This document shows, piece by piece, positions 43,912-53,410 of a stretch of DNA of 64,000 nt (the stretch's first letter is position 1; each line of letters starts with the position of its first letter). The translations under genes and the position numbers were made by a program. Source of the stretch: Pelagibius sp048268885 (GTDB lineage: Bacteria; Pseudomonadota; Alphaproteobacteria; Kiloniellales; Kiloniellaceae); the NCBI GenBank assembly GCA_048268885.1, contig JBLWUP010000022.1:1-64000 (forward strand). Reading direction: 5' to 3'. The notes under the pieces are model-generated. The model did no database searches and was not told where the DNA came from. It saw nothing but the letters and a program-made list of their open reading frames with translations.

Positions 43912-44303
43912 CCCCCGCTCCTCCACGCATCACCCCGAGGGCGCAACCCCGTTTGGGGGTCAGACCCGGTTCTCGCAACGGCACAGCGGCGCATCGAATT
44001 CGCGTCAATCTCTCGCCGCATGTCGCCCCAATTGAGGAATCTTCAAGATAGGAATATCAGCCACACGGCCCCCGATAACGGCTGAGACCCGAAGGGTTAA
44101 ATAAGCGACATATTTATTCTTTAGATAATCATAACAATTAGTAAACTTGCGGTCGTGATCCTGTCAATCTCACTACCTCATTGGTATACTAGCGCGTAGG
44201 GATACCAGCGGGGTCGGTGTACCAGCAGAGGGGGTGGCCCCGCTGCCCCACCCGCCCGGCCGCTCACCCAGGCACCGATTGCCCAGGGGCACCGATTGCC
44301 CAG
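43912..44303. other. Intergenic region between the sensor kinase and LysR genes
   Basis: About 390 bp. An AT-rich tract at about 44098-44150 probably holds the promoter of the kinase-kaiB unit. At 44271-44303 a 16-bp unit GGCACCGATTGCCCAG is present twice (44271-44286 and 44288-44303), ending right at the LysR stop codon. No gene is seen. Confidence 0.5.
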
Positions 44304-45260
44304 CTAGGCGTAGGTACGCGCGCTCAGTGGCTTGGCGTCGATGGCCTCGCGCAGGGCCGCCAGCAGGCCGGATTCGGCGCGGTTCAGGTGGGTCTGCGGG
44401 TTCCACACCAGATAGATGTCGCCCGCCGGCGGCTCCTCATAAGGCGGCAGCCGCCACAGCAGGCCGTCACGCAGGTCGCGGGCGACCACGTGGATCGGCA
44501 AGGGCCCGATGCCGAGCCCGGCGATGATCATGCGCCGGACCTCCTCCAGGTGGGAGGAATGGCCGACCACCAGGTCGTCGATGTCGTGCTGGGCGCGCAG
44601 CAGCGCCACGGGGCGCAGGGCGTCGGCCAGCTGGTCGGTCTTGAAGGACACCGCGGCGTGGCCCTTCAGGTCCTTGAGGCTGAGTCCCCCGCGCCCGAAA
44701 AGCGCATGCGACGGGCCGCAGAAGAAGCCGAAGTGCTCGCGGTAGATCATCTTGTAGTCGAGGCGCGGCGAGCGTTTGTGCACCAGGCAGAGGCCGAAGC
44801 TGGCCGACTTCTCCAGGACGGCGCGGGTCACCTCGGCGGAGGTGTCCACCTCGATCTCGTAGGTCGCCTTGGGGTTCTCGGCATGGAAGGCGGCCAGCAC
44901 CTCGTCGAACAGCGGCGAGATCACGTGGCTGGCCATGGCGATGCGCACATGGCCGGTGATCTCGTCCTTCATCTCCCGGGTCAGCACCGCCACCCGGGCG
45001 ACGTTGCCGTAGATCTCGACACACTCCTTGTACAGCACCTCGCCGGCCGGGGTGACCCGGAAGACCGCCGGACCGCGCTCGATCAGCCGCTTGCCGAGGC
45101 GGGTTTCCAGGCGTTTCAGCGCGTGGCTCACCGTCGGCTGGCGCAGGTAGAGCCGCTTGGCCGCGCCGGTGACGCTGCCTTCCTGGACCACCACCATGAA
45201 GGTGCGCAGCAGGTTCCAGTCGAGTTCGCGGGCCAGGCGTTCGCCGCTGTCCTGAAGCAT
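44304..45260 (-). CDS. LysR family transcriptional regulator
   Basis: 318 residues. The N-terminal helix-turn-helix (LDWNLLRTFMVVVQEGSVTGAAKRLYLRQPTVSHALKRLETRLGKRLIERG) is followed by the two-lobed ligand domain. It diverges from the polyamine-type transporter operon with 145 bp between, and that space contains two ATAG-N7-CTAT boxes. It probably activates the operon in response to the imported substrate and represses itself. Confidence 0.9.
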   Translation of the reverse strand: MLQDSGERLARELDWNLLRTFMVVVQEGSVTGAAKRLYLRQPTVSHALKRLETRLGKRLIERGPAVFRVTPAGEVLYKECVEIYGNVARVAVLTREMKDEITGHVRIAMASHVISPLFDEVLAAFHAENPKATYEIEVDTSAEVTRAVLEKSASFGLCLVHKRSPRLDYKMIYREHFGFFCGPSHALFGRGGLSLKDLKGHAAVSFKTDQLADALRPVALLRAQHDIDDLVVGHSSHLEEVRRMIIAGLGIGPLPIHVVARDLRDGLLWRLPPYEEPPAGDIYLVWNPQTHLNRAESGLLAALREAIDAKPLSARTYA

Positions 45261-45283
45261 GGTCGCCCCTCTCAGCCTCGGTC

Positions 45284-45320
45284 ATAGATTACATCTATGA
45301 CCAGCATAGCACTTATCTAT
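45284..45320. promoter_or_regulatory. Twin LysR binding boxes
   Basis: Box 1 (45284-45298) and box 2 (45306-45320) both read ATAG-N7-CTAT. Box 1 extends to a perfect palindrome at 45282-45300 (TCATAGAT / ATCTATGA). The centres are 22 bp apart, two helical turns, matching the recognition and activation sites of a LysR tetramer. Confidence 0.75.
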
Positions 45321-45405
45321 TTGCACAATGAAGCCCCGAGGCAAAGACTGATCTCCTCATACCGGCAGGCGATAAGCCGGATGGAACAGTGAGGATTAGG
45401 ATTAC

Positions 45406-46281
45406 ATGGCAGCAGCGGACGTCGACGCGCCGGGGCCCCGCCCCTGGCTGCTCATGTCACCGGCCCTGAGCGCGGTGACCCTGCTGCTGGCGGTGCCGCT
45501 CTGCTTCATCCTGGTCTATTCCTTCTGGCTGCGCACGGCCGTGGGCGGCGAGCAGCCGGGCTTCTACCTCGACAACTGGATCGAGGTGCTGAGCGACCCC
45601 TTCTACCGCGACATCCTGATCCAGACCCTGCGCATCGCCGGGGTCTCGACCCTGCTCTGCATCCTGCTGGGCTACGTGCCGGCCTATTTCATCGCCCGCT
45701 CGACCACGCGCCACAAGGCGGCGCTGATCCTGCTGCTGATGCTGCCGTTCTGGATCAGCTACATCATCCGCACCATGTCCTGGATCAACATCCTGGGGGT
45801 GAGCGGCGCGCTGAACGTCTTCCTGCTGTGGACCGGCGTCATCTCGGAGCCGCTGCAGATCCTCTACAACGAGGGCACCGTGGTATTGGGGCTGGTGCAC
45901 TTCCTGCTGCCCTTCATGATCCTCAACATCTACGTCAGCCTGGACGGCATCGACCCCAACCTGGCCGACGCCGCGCGCTCCCTCGGCGCCACCGGCTGGC
46001 AGACCTTCCGCGAGGTGACCCTGCCGCTGTCTGTGCCCGGCCTGGCCGCCGGCAGCCTGCTCTGCTTCGTGCTGGGGGCCGGCACCTACATCACGCCGAT
46101 GATCCTGGGCGGGCCGCGCAACGCCATGTTCGCCAACCTGGTCTTCGAGGCCATCATCACCCAGCTCGACTGGCCGCTGGGCTCCGCCCTCTCGCTGGCG
46201 CTGCTGGCGGTGCTCGGCGCCGTGGTGGTGCTCTACACCCGCTATGCCGGCATCGGCCAGTTGGCCAAGAGCTTTCGATGA
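45406..46281 (+). CDS. Polyamine-type ABC transporter permease (PotB-like)
   Basis: 291 residues with six membrane helices. The EAA loop reads ADAARSLGATGWQTFREVTLPLSVPGL (about residues 187-213). N-terminal region PWLLMSPALSAVTLLLAVPLCFILVYSFW is typical of PotB. First gene of the operon controlled by the divergent LysR protein. Forms the channel with the following permease, whose start overlaps its stop (ATGA). Confidence 0.9.
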   Translation: MAAADVDAPGPRPWLLMSPALSAVTLLLAVPLCFILVYSFWLRTAVGGEQPGFYLDNWIEVLSDPFYRDILIQTLRIAGVSTLLCILLGYVPAYFIARSTTRHKAALILLLMLPFWISYIIRTMSWINILGVSGALNVFLLWTGVISEPLQILYNEGTVVLGLVHFLLPFMILNIYVSLDGIDPNLADAARSLGATGWQTFREVTLPLSVPGLAAGSLLCFVLGAGTYITPMILGGPRNAMFANLVFEAIITQLDWPLGSALSLALLAVLGAVVVLYTRYAGIGQLAKSFR

Positions 46282-47084
46282 CGGGAAACCTCAACATCCT
46301 GAGCAGCTGGAGCCTGATCCGGGCCTTCACCGTCCTGGTCTACGTCTTCATGTTCCTGCCGGTGGCCGTGGTGGTGCTGCTGGCCTTCAACGCCAACCAG
46401 TTCGGCAGCTTCCCCATGGAGGGCGTCAGCTTCCGCTGGTTCGTCGAGCTGTGGAACAACGACGCCATCGTGCGCGCCTTCAAGACCTCGATGCTGCTCG
46501 GCGCCCTGACGGCCGTGGTCTCCACGACCCTGGGCGTGCTCGCCAGCCTGGCGCTGGTGCGCTACGACTTCCGCGGCAAGAGCCTGATCACCACCGCGCT
46601 GATCGCGCCGATCCTGGTGCCGGAGGTGGTGCTGGCCGTGGCGCTGCTGCTGTTCCTGCGCTGGCTGGAGATGCCCAAGAGCTTTCCGCTGCTGCTGCTC
46701 GGCCACGTCATCTTCACCCTGCCCTTCGTGGTGCTGATCGTGCAGGCGCGCCTCGTCGCCGTGCGCCGCGAGTTCGAGGAAGCCTCCATGAGCCTGGGCG
46801 CCAACGGCTTTCACACCTTCCGCGAAGTGACCCTGCCGCTGATCATGCCGGCGGTCTTCGCCGGCGTCATCTTCGCCTTCACGATTTCCTTCGACGACGT
46901 CACCGGCACCCTGTTCTGGAAGCCGGGCGGCGTCGAGACGGTCCCCACGCAGATCTTCGCCATGCTGCGCAACTCGATCAGCCCGGAAATCAACGCGCTG
47001 GGCGCGGTCATGGTGGTGATCACCGTCGCGGTGCCGCTGCTGGGCGTGGCCATCGCCCGGCGCATGGCCGCCGCCCTTCGATAA
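46278..47084 (+). CDS. Polyamine-type ABC transporter permease (PotC-like)
   Basis: 268 residues from the ATG at 46278, overlapping the upstream stop by 4 nt; six membrane helices. The EAA loop is EEASMSLGANGFHTFREVTLPLIMPAV, and FTISFDDVTGTLFW near residue 205 is the PotC-type signature. Partner of the PotB-like permease. Confidence 0.9.
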   Translation: MTGNLNILSSWSLIRAFTVLVYVFMFLPVAVVVLLAFNANQFGSFPMEGVSFRWFVELWNNDAIVRAFKTSMLLGALTAVVSTTLGVLASLALVRYDFRGKSLITTALIAPILVPEVVLAVALLLFLRWLEMPKSFPLLLLGHVIFTLPFVVLIVQARLVAVRREFEEASMSLGANGFHTFREVTLPLIMPAVFAGVIFAFTISFDDVTGTLFWKPGGVETVPTQIFAMLRNSISPEINALGAVMVVITVAVPLLGVAIARRMAAALR

Positions 47085-47148
47085 AAACAAAGAACCAATG
47101 AACACGAACCGCAAATCCGCAAACATCAGACAGGGAAAGGTACGGGAG

Positions 47149-48303
47149 ATGGATAACACCACTCGCTATCAACGACTTCTCGAGCGCTATCGCAACGGCG
47201 ACCTGGATCGCCGCAGCTTCTTGACGCTGCTGGGCGCCGCCAGCCTGACGGCCGGCCTGACCGGCGCGCCGCTGAAGGGCCTGCAGCGCCAGGCGCTGGC
47301 CGCCACGCCGGACAGCGTGCGCTTCGACGGCTGGGGCGGCGTGGTCTCGGAGGCTTTCCGCAAGCACGCCTTCGATCCCTACACCGAAAAGACCGGCATC
47401 ACGGTCATCGACGGCACCTTCGCCAGCGGCGACGAGTACCTGAACCGGGTGAAGGCCGGCCAGGAAGGCGAATACAACATCTTTCACGCCTCGGGCGTCT
47501 TCGACTACGCCCGCTATGTGAACCTGGGCTACGACGTGGTCCTCAACGAGGCCAACATCCCGAACCTGAAGTACGTGATGACGGCCCTCATGGATCCCTT
47601 CCGCAAGGTCACCGGCGGCAAGCTCTCCGCCGCGCCTTACGACTACGGCACGACGGGACTGGCCTACAACACCGAGAAGATCTCCAAGCAGGAGATGGAG
47701 GACAAGGGCGCCAAGATCCTGGTCGACCCCAAGTACAAGGGCAAGATCGGCGGCTGGGGCGACTGGCGCACCCGCATCTGGTACGGCGCCCTGGCGACCG
47801 ACCAGAACCCCAACAACATCCAGGACATGGACGCCGTGTGGGACGCCATCCGCGCGCACCGCGACCTGGCGCTGAAATACTGGGGTTCCGGCGCCGAGCT
47901 GATGAGCCTGCTGGCCGAGGGCGAGATCTACGTCACCGAGGGCTGGTCCGGGCGCATCGCGGCGCTGCAGCAGCAGGGCCACCCCATCGCCTACTACGAC
48001 GCCCCCAACAGCTACGCCTGGCAGGAATGCCTCATGGTGCTGAAGGGCAGCCCGCTGGAAGCCTGTGAAGAGCTGCTGAACTTCATGCTGGAACCGGCGG
48101 TGTCCATCGCGGTGGCCGAGGGCCAGAACTACCCGCCCGCGCTCGACCCCACCAAGGTCGACCTGGGCGCGAAGATCCCGACCCTGCCGGCCTTCGACCC
48201 CAGCGGCAAGCTGGCCAACCTGACCTTCGCGGACCCGGCCTACTGGAACGGCCACGAAGCGGAGTGGTCGAAGAAGTTCGGCCGCGTGCAGAAAGGCTAC
48301 TGA
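47149..48303 (+). CDS. Polyamine-type ABC transporter substrate-binding protein, Tat-exported
   Basis: 384 residues from the ATG at 47149, which is preceded by AAAGG. The N-terminus has a twin-arginine signal, DRRSFLTLLGAASLTAG, so export is probably by the Tat route. The mature domain (FDGWGGVVSEAFRKHAFDPYTEKTGITV) belongs to the PotD/spermidine-putrescine binding family. The ligand could be a polyamine, an acetylated polyamine or another small amine. Confidence 0.88.
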   Translation: MDNTTRYQRLLERYRNGDLDRRSFLTLLGAASLTAGLTGAPLKGLQRQALAATPDSVRFDGWGGVVSEAFRKHAFDPYTEKTGITVIDGTFASGDEYLNRVKAGQEGEYNIFHASGVFDYARYVNLGYDVVLNEANIPNLKYVMTALMDPFRKVTGGKLSAAPYDYGTTGLAYNTEKISKQEMEDKGAKILVDPKYKGKIGGWGDWRTRIWYGALATDQNPNNIQDMDAVWDAIRAHRDLALKYWGSGAELMSLLAEGEIYVTEGWSGRIAALQQQGHPIAYYDAPNSYAWQECLMVLKGSPLEACEELLNFMLEPAVSIAVAEGQNYPPALDPTKVDLGAKIPTLPAFDPSGKLANLTFADPAYWNGHEAEWSKKFGRVQKGY

Positions 48304-48310
48304 TCGGGCC

Positions 48311-48342
48311 GCGGCGGGCCGGCTCCTCCCCCGGCCCGCCGC
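48311..48342 (+). terminator. Strong hairpin between substrate-binding protein and ATPase genes
   Basis: A perfect 12-bp stem, GCGGCGGGCCGG with CCGGCCCGCCGC, and an 8-nt loop, starting seven bases after the stop codon and followed by ACCTTTT. It probably partially terminates transcription or protects the 3' end of the upstream mRNA, so more binding protein than ATPase is made. Confidence 0.65.
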
Positions 48343-48374
48343 ACCTTTTCGTGCAAGAACCGGAGTAACCCCTG

Positions 48375-49481
48375 ATGAGCGATCGCGAGCCGGTCGTCGC
48401 GCTGCGCGACGTGGTCAAGCGCTACGGCAACTTCACGGCGGTCGAGCCGATGGACCTGGACGTCGAAGCCGGCGCCTTCGTGACCCTGCTCGGCCCCTCG
48501 GGCTGCGGCAAGACCACGACCCTGCGCATGGTCGCGGGCCTGGCGGCGCCCACGGAAGGCGACATCCTCATCAAGGGCAAGCGGGTCAACGAGGTGCCGA
48601 TCCACAAGCGCAACCTGGGCATCGTGTTCCAGAACTACGCGCTCTTCCCGCACAAGACCATTTTCGACAACGTCGCCTTCGGGCTGAAGTACCGCAATGT
48701 CGCCAAGGCGGATATCGCCCAGCGGGTCGCCCGCGCCCTGGACCTCGTCCAGCTGCCGCAGATGGCTGACCGCTTCCCCAACCAGCTCTCCGGCGGCCAG
48801 CAGCAGCGCATCGCGCTGGCCCGCGCCATCGTCGTCGAGCCGGACGTGCTGCTGCTCGACGAGCCGCTCTCGGCGCTGGACGCCAACCTGCGCGAGGACA
48901 TGCGCATCGAGCTGAAGAAAATTCAGCACCAGCTCGGCATCACCACCATCTTCGTGACCCACGACCAGTCGGAAGCCCTGGCGATGTCCGACAAGATCAT
49001 CGTCATGAACAAGGGCCGTATCGAGCAGGAGGGATCGCCGGAAGACGTCTATACCCGCCCGCGCTCGGAGTTCGTCGCGCGCTTCCTCGGCAACTCCAAC
49101 CTGCTGGACGGCCGCGTCGCCACGGGCGCCAGTGATGGTCAGGGCGGCGGCAGGGTCTGCGTCGAGGTCGACGGGCTGGGGCCGGTCGCCGCCGATATCG
49201 ACGGAGGCGCCGCGCCGCAGCCCGGTGAGACCGTGCGCCTGGTGGTGCGCGCCGAGAAGCTGTTCCTCTCCGAGGAGCCGGCGGGCGGCCCCGACGCCAC
49301 CCAGATGACCGGGCGCGTCGATACCGTCGACTACCAGGGACAGGCGGCCCGATACTTCGTGACCGTCGGCGCCCACAGCCTGCAAGTGATCAACCCGATC
49401 GACAGCCACCCCTTCGCCGAAGGCGCCGAGGTCCGCGTGCATGTCCGCCCGCGCGACATCGTGCTGCTGCGGCCCGAATAG
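48375..49481 (+). CDS. Polyamine-type ABC transporter ATP-binding protein (PotA-like)
   Basis: 368 residues. Walker A GPSGCGKTT, signature LSGGQQQRIALARAI, Walker B LLLDEPLSALDANLRE and switch FVTHDQSEAL. The C-terminal TOBE domain (VRLVVRAEKLFLS, VRVHVRPRDIVLL) is as in PotA. Supplies energy for the permease pair upstream. Confidence 0.92.
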   Translation: MSDREPVVALRDVVKRYGNFTAVEPMDLDVEAGAFVTLLGPSGCGKTTTLRMVAGLAAPTEGDILIKGKRVNEVPIHKRNLGIVFQNYALFPHKTIFDNVAFGLKYRNVAKADIAQRVARALDLVQLPQMADRFPNQLSGGQQQRIALARAIVVEPDVLLLDEPLSALDANLREDMRIELKKIQHQLGITTIFVTHDQSEALAMSDKIIVMNKGRIEQEGSPEDVYTRPRSEFVARFLGNSNLLDGRVATGASDGQGGGRVCVEVDGLGPVAADIDGGAAPQPGETVRLVVRAEKLFLSEEPAGGPDATQMTGRVDTVDYQGQAARYFVTVGAHSLQVINPIDSHPFAEGAEVRVHVRPRDIVLLRPE

Positions 49482-49530
49482 CATGACGTTCGAGAGAACG
49501 ACCGGACAACCCTAGGAAACGAGCACCTGA

Positions 49531-50901
49531 ATGACCGCCACCCCCGCGCCCGCGGCCCAAACCCGCGAGCCCTCGAACCTCTTCTATCAGACGCGCAGCC
49601 GGCGCCCCGTGGTAGCGCGCGCCGAGGGCATTTATTTCTGGGATAAGGACGGCAAACGCTACATCGACGGCTCCAGCGGCGCCATGGTGGCCAACATCGG
49701 CCACGGCAATCCGCGGGTGCTGGCCGCCATGCGCCGCCAGATGGAGGAAGCCACCTTCGCCTACCGCCTGCATTTCGAGAACGAGGCGGCGGAGACCCTG
49801 GCCCGGCGCATCGCGGCGCGCACGCCCGAGCACCTCGACCGCATCTTCTTCGTCTCCGGCGGTTCGGAGGCGGTGGAGTCCTGCCTGAAGCTCGCCCGCC
49901 AGCATGCCCTGGCGACGGGACAGGATGGCCGCTGGAAGGTGATCTCGCGCTTTCCCTCCTACCACGGCGCGACCCTGGGCGCCCTGGCCGTCACCGGCTA
50001 CACCCCCATGACCGCGCCCTTCGCGCCGATGATGCGCGAGATGCCGAAGATCCCGGCGCCGACCTGCTACCTGGACCGCGACAACCTGGACTGGGAAGCG
50101 CGCGGCCTGCGCTATGCCGAGATGCTGCGCGCGGAGATCGAAAAGCAGGGCCCGGAAACGGTGCTGGCCTTCATCATGGAGCCGGTGGGCGGCGCCTCGA
50201 CCGGCGCCCTGGTCGCCCCCGACAGCTACTACGCCCGCGTCCGCGAGATCTGCGACGAGTTCGGCATCCTGCTGATCCTCGACGAGGTGATGAGCGGCGT
50301 CGGGCGCACGGGCCGTTTCCTGGCTTCCGAGCATTGGAACCTGCGCCCCGACATCATCGCGCTGTCCAAGGGCTTCGCCGCGGGCTACGCGCCGCTGGGC
50401 GCCATGGTGGCCGACCGCCGCCTGGTGGAGCCGGTGCTGGACCAGGGTGGCTTCATCCACGGCTACACCTATGCCGGCAACCCGCTCGCCTGCGCCGCCG
50501 GGCTCGCCGTGCTGGAAGAGATCGAGGGCCAGGACCTGATGGGCAACGCGACGCGCATGGGCGGCCTGTTGAAAGCCGGACTCTGCCGCCTGATGGAACG
50601 TTTCCCCTTCATCGGCGACGTGCGCGGCCTCGGCCTGCTGCTGGCCTTCGAGATGGTCGCCGACCGCGACAGCATGCAGCCCCTGCCGACGGGTCTCAAC
50701 GCCCACAGCCGCCTGGTCGAGTTGGCCTACCAGCGCGGCCTCATCATCTATTCGCGGCGCACCCGCGGCGGTATCGAGGGCGATCACTTCCTGGTCTGCC
50801 CGCCGATGATCGTCGACGAGGCGCAGATCGACGAGATCCTCGGTCTGCTGGAAGAGAGCCTCCTCGCTTTCGCCGCCGAAGCCGGCCTGCCGGTCGCGTG
50901 A
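49531..50901 (+). CDS. Class III (omega-type) aminotransferase
   Basis: 456 residues. PLP-binding Lys is K280 in ALSKGFAAGYAPLGAM; ILDEVMSGVGRTGRF supplies the conserved Asp that contacts the pyridine nitrogen. Members of this class move amino groups from omega- or beta-amino acids, polyamines or taurine to pyruvate or 2-oxoglutarate. Placed right after the importer genes, it probably carries out the first or second catabolic step on the imported amine, giving an aldehyde or keto acid. Confidence 0.9.
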   Translation: MTATPAPAAQTREPSNLFYQTRSRRPVVARAEGIYFWDKDGKRYIDGSSGAMVANIGHGNPRVLAAMRRQMEEATFAYRLHFENEAAETLARRIAARTPEHLDRIFFVSGGSEAVESCLKLARQHALATGQDGRWKVISRFPSYHGATLGALAVTGYTPMTAPFAPMMREMPKIPAPTCYLDRDNLDWEARGLRYAEMLRAEIEKQGPETVLAFIMEPVGGASTGALVAPDSYYARVREICDEFGILLILDEVMSGVGRTGRFLASEHWNLRPDIIALSKGFAAGYAPLGAMVADRRLVEPVLDQGGFIHGYTYAGNPLACAAGLAVLEEIEGQDLMGNATRMGGLLKAGLCRLMERFPFIGDVRGLGLLLAFEMVADRDSMQPLPTGLNAHSRLVELAYQRGLIIYSRRTRGGIEGDHFLVCPPMIVDEAQIDEILGLLEESLLAFAAEAGLPVA

Positions 50902-50914
50902 GGTGAAGTCGGGC

Positions 50915-51847
50915 ATGTCTTCCAACAAAGTCATCATCACCTGCGCGGTCACCGGCTCGATCCACACGCCGACCATGAGCCCGCACCTGCCGGTGACCCC
51001 GGACGAGATCGCTGCCGAGGCCGTGGCCGCCGCGGAGGCCGGCGCCGCCATCCTGCACCTGCACGCGCGCGACCCGCAGAACGGGCGGCCCACCGCGGCG
51101 CCGGAAACCTTCATGGCCTTCCTGCCACGCATCAAGCAGGCCTGCGACGCCGTGGTGAACATCACCACCGGCGGCTCTTCGCAGATGACCCTGGAGGAGC
51201 GCCTTGCCGCACCGCTGCAGGCGCAACCGGAGATGTGCTCGCTGAATATGGGCTCCATGAACTTCGGCATCTTCCCTCTGGCGCGCCGCTACAAGGAGTG
51301 GAAGCACGACTGGGAGCCCGGATTCCTGGAGGCGTCTCGCGACACCATCTTCAAGAACACCTTCAGCGACATCGAGAACGTGCTGGAGCAGCTCGGCAAG
51401 GGCTGCGGCACGCGCTTCGAGTTCGAGTGCTACGACGTCGGCCACATCCAGACCGTCGCCTTCTATCTGGCCGAGGGCCTGATCAAGCCGCCGGTCTTCC
51501 TGCAGTTCGTCTTCGGCGTGCTGGGCGGCATCGACGCCGCGCCGGAGCAGCTCATGCACATGAAGTCGACCGCGGACCGCCTGCTGGGCGACGCCTACCG
51601 TTTCTCGGTGCTGGCGGCCGGGCGGCACCAGATGCCGCTGGGCACCATGAGCGTCATCCTGGGCGGCAACGTGCGGGTCGGGCTGGAGGACAGCCTGACC
51701 ATCGGGCCCGGCCAACTGGCCGGCAGCAACGCCGAGCAGGTCGGGAAGATCCGCCGCATCATCGAGGAGCTGGGCTACGAGGCCGCCCGGCCGGACGAGG
51801 TGCGCGAGACCCTGGCGCTGAAGGGCGGCGACCGGGTGGCCTTCTGA
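50915..51847 (+). CDS. Beta-keto acid cleavage enzyme (BKACE, DUF849)
   Basis: 310 residues from the ATG at 50915 (GAGGTGA upstream). It begins KVIITCAVTGSIHTPTMSPHLPVTP.EIA and has the zinc ligands in HLHARD (residues about 45-50) and further residues ECYDVGH. The family condenses a beta-keto acid with acetyl-CoA to give acetoacetate and a shorter CoA ester. This predicts that the operon's pathway passes through a beta-keto acid, for example by transamination of a beta-amino acid. The substrate cannot be read from the sequence. Confidence 0.9.
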   Translation: MSSNKVIITCAVTGSIHTPTMSPHLPVTPDEIAAEAVAAAEAGAAILHLHARDPQNGRPTAAPETFMAFLPRIKQACDAVVNITTGGSSQMTLEERLAAPLQAQPEMCSLNMGSMNFGIFPLARRYKEWKHDWEPGFLEASRDTIFKNTFSDIENVLEQLGKGCGTRFEFECYDVGHIQTVAFYLAEGLIKPPVFLQFVFGVLGGIDAAPEQLMHMKSTADRLLGDAYRFSVLAAGRHQMPLGTMSVILGGNVRVGLEDSLTIGPGQLAGSNAEQVGKIRRIIEELGYEAARPDEVRETLALKGGDRVAF

Positions 51848-52371
51848 TGCCCGGGCAGACGGCAGAGATCACGGTTCGCCTGGCCGGCAAGGCCGACGCG
51901 GCGGCGGTCCACGACCTGGTGGTGGAGCTGGCGCGCAGCCGCGACGCCATGGACAAGGTGGTCTCCAGCGCCGCCGACATCGAACGCGACGGCTTCGGCG
52001 ACAATCCGGCTTTCGAAGCCCTTGTCGCGGAACTGGACGGCAAGCCGGTCGGGCTCTGCCTCTTCTTCGGCAGCTATTCCACCTGGCGCGGCAAGCGCGG
52101 CATCTACGTGCAGGACCTGGTGGTGCTGGACAGCGCCCGCTCCCTGGGGGTTGGCCGGCGCCTGCTCGCCGAGACCGCCGCCATCGCCAAGACGCGGGGC
52201 GCCGGCTACCTGCGCCTGTCGGTCGACGACGACAACCCGCGCGCCCAGAGCTTCTACCGGCGCACGGGCCTGAAGCATTCCACGCCGGAGCAGATCTACG
52301 TGCTGGACAACGATGACTTCGCCGCGCTGGCCGAGAGCGCGAAAGGAACCTCAGGAAGGAGAGGCGCATGA
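51847..52371 (+). CDS. GNAT family N-acetyltransferase
   Basis: 174 residues from the ATG at 51847, which shares one base with the preceding stop (TGATG). The acetyl-CoA-binding motif A is VQDLVVLDSARSLGVGRRLLAETAAIAKTRG (about residues 87-117), and the C-terminal part has NPRAQSFYRRTGL. Within this operon it may acetylate an amine intermediate, and the deacetylase that follows would reverse that step; spermidine/spermine-type acetyltransferases belong to the same superfamily. Confidence 0.85.
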   Translation: MPGQTAEITVRLAGKADAAAVHDLVVELARSRDAMDKVVSSAADIERDGFGDNPAFEALVAELDGKPVGLCLFFGSYSTWRGKRGIYVQDLVVLDSARSLGVGRRLLAETAAIAKTRGAGYLRLSVDDDNPRAQSFYRRTGLKHSTPEQIYVLDNDDFAALAESAKGTSGRRGA

Positions 52372-53405
52372 AGGTATTCTGCGCCGGCGAACGGCAGAAG
52401 ATTCACTACCCGCGCAATTTCCTGGTCAACGGCGCGCAGCAGCCGAACCCGGAGGTGCCGGAACGGATCGACCGCCTGCTGCAGGCGGCCCGGGCCGGGG
52501 GCCATGACATCACCGAACCCGCCGACCATGGCCTCGGCCCCCTCGCCGCCGTCCATACGCCGGAGTACCTGCGCTTCCTGGAGCACATCTACGAGCGTTG
52601 GGCGCGCATCCCCGGCGCCTCGGAAGAGGTGATCCCCAACATCCACCCCGACCGCCGCGAAGCGAGCTACCCGCTTTCCGCCGTCGGCCAGGCGGGCTAC
52701 CACATGGCCGACACCGCCTGCCCCATCGGCCCGGACTCCTGGGGCGCGATCCGCTGGAGCGCCAACTGCGCCGCCGCCGCCGCCGAAGAGGTGCGGGACG
52801 GCGCGCCCGCCGCCTATGCCCTCTGCCGCCCGCCGGGCCATCATGCCTTCGCCGACCTGGCCGGCGGCTTCTGCTTCGTGAACAACGCCGCCGTCGCCGC
52901 CATGGCGCTGCGCCGCAAGTACGACCGGGTCGCCATCGTCGACGTCGATCTGCACCACGGCAACGGCACCCAGGGCATCTTCTACAAGCGGGACGACGTG
53001 CTGACGGTCTCGATCCATGCCGACCCGATCCGCTTCTATCCCTTCTTCTGGGGCCACGCGCACGAGCGCGGCGAAGGCCCGGGTCTCAGCTACAATCTGA
53101 ACCTGCCGCTGCCGCGCGGCTCCGAGGACGACGCCTTTCTGCAGGCCCTCGACCGCGGCCTGGAATCGGTGGCGGCCTTTGCGCCCGGCGCCCTGGTCGT
53201 GGCCCTGGGCCTCGACGCCTTTGAAGGCGATCCCTTCGGCGGCCTTTCGGTCAGCACCGGGGGATTCGGCAAGATCGGCGCGCGCCTGGCGCACCTCGGC
53301 CTGCCGACCGCCGTCGTGCAGGAGGGCGGCTATCTCTGCGACGCCCTGGGTGATAATCTCGCCGCCTTTCTCGGCGCCCTCAAAGCCGACCACAAGACCG
53401 GCTGA
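52368..53405 (+). CDS. Histone deacetylase family protein, acetylpolyamine amidohydrolase-like
   Basis: 345 residues; the start overlaps the GNAT stop by 4 nt. Active-site features: RPPGHHA (tandem His), DVDLHHGNGT (Zn Asp/His), SIHADPIRFYPFFWGH and a C-terminal QEGGY. The N-terminal insert and the FYPFFWG loop are those of bacterial acetylpolyamine amidohydrolases, which remove acetyl groups from acetylputrescine-like compounds. With a polyamine-type importer upstream this fits deacetylation of an imported or internally acetylated amine. Confidence 0.9.
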   Translation: MKVFCAGERQKIHYPRNFLVNGAQQPNPEVPERIDRLLQAARAGGHDITEPADHGLGPLAAVHTPEYLRFLEHIYERWARIPGASEEVIPNIHPDRREASYPLSAVGQAGYHMADTACPIGPDSWGAIRWSANCAAAAAEEVRDGAPAAYALCRPPGHHAFADLAGGFCFVNNAAVAAMALRRKYDRVAIVDVDLHHGNGTQGIFYKRDDVLTVSIHADPIRFYPFFWGHAHERGEGPGLSYNLNLPLPRGSEDDAFLQALDRGLESVAAFAPGALVVALGLDAFEGDPFGGLSVSTGGFGKIGARLAHLGLPTAVVQEGGYLCDALGDNLAAFLGALKADHKTG

Positions 53406-53410
53406 CCCCC

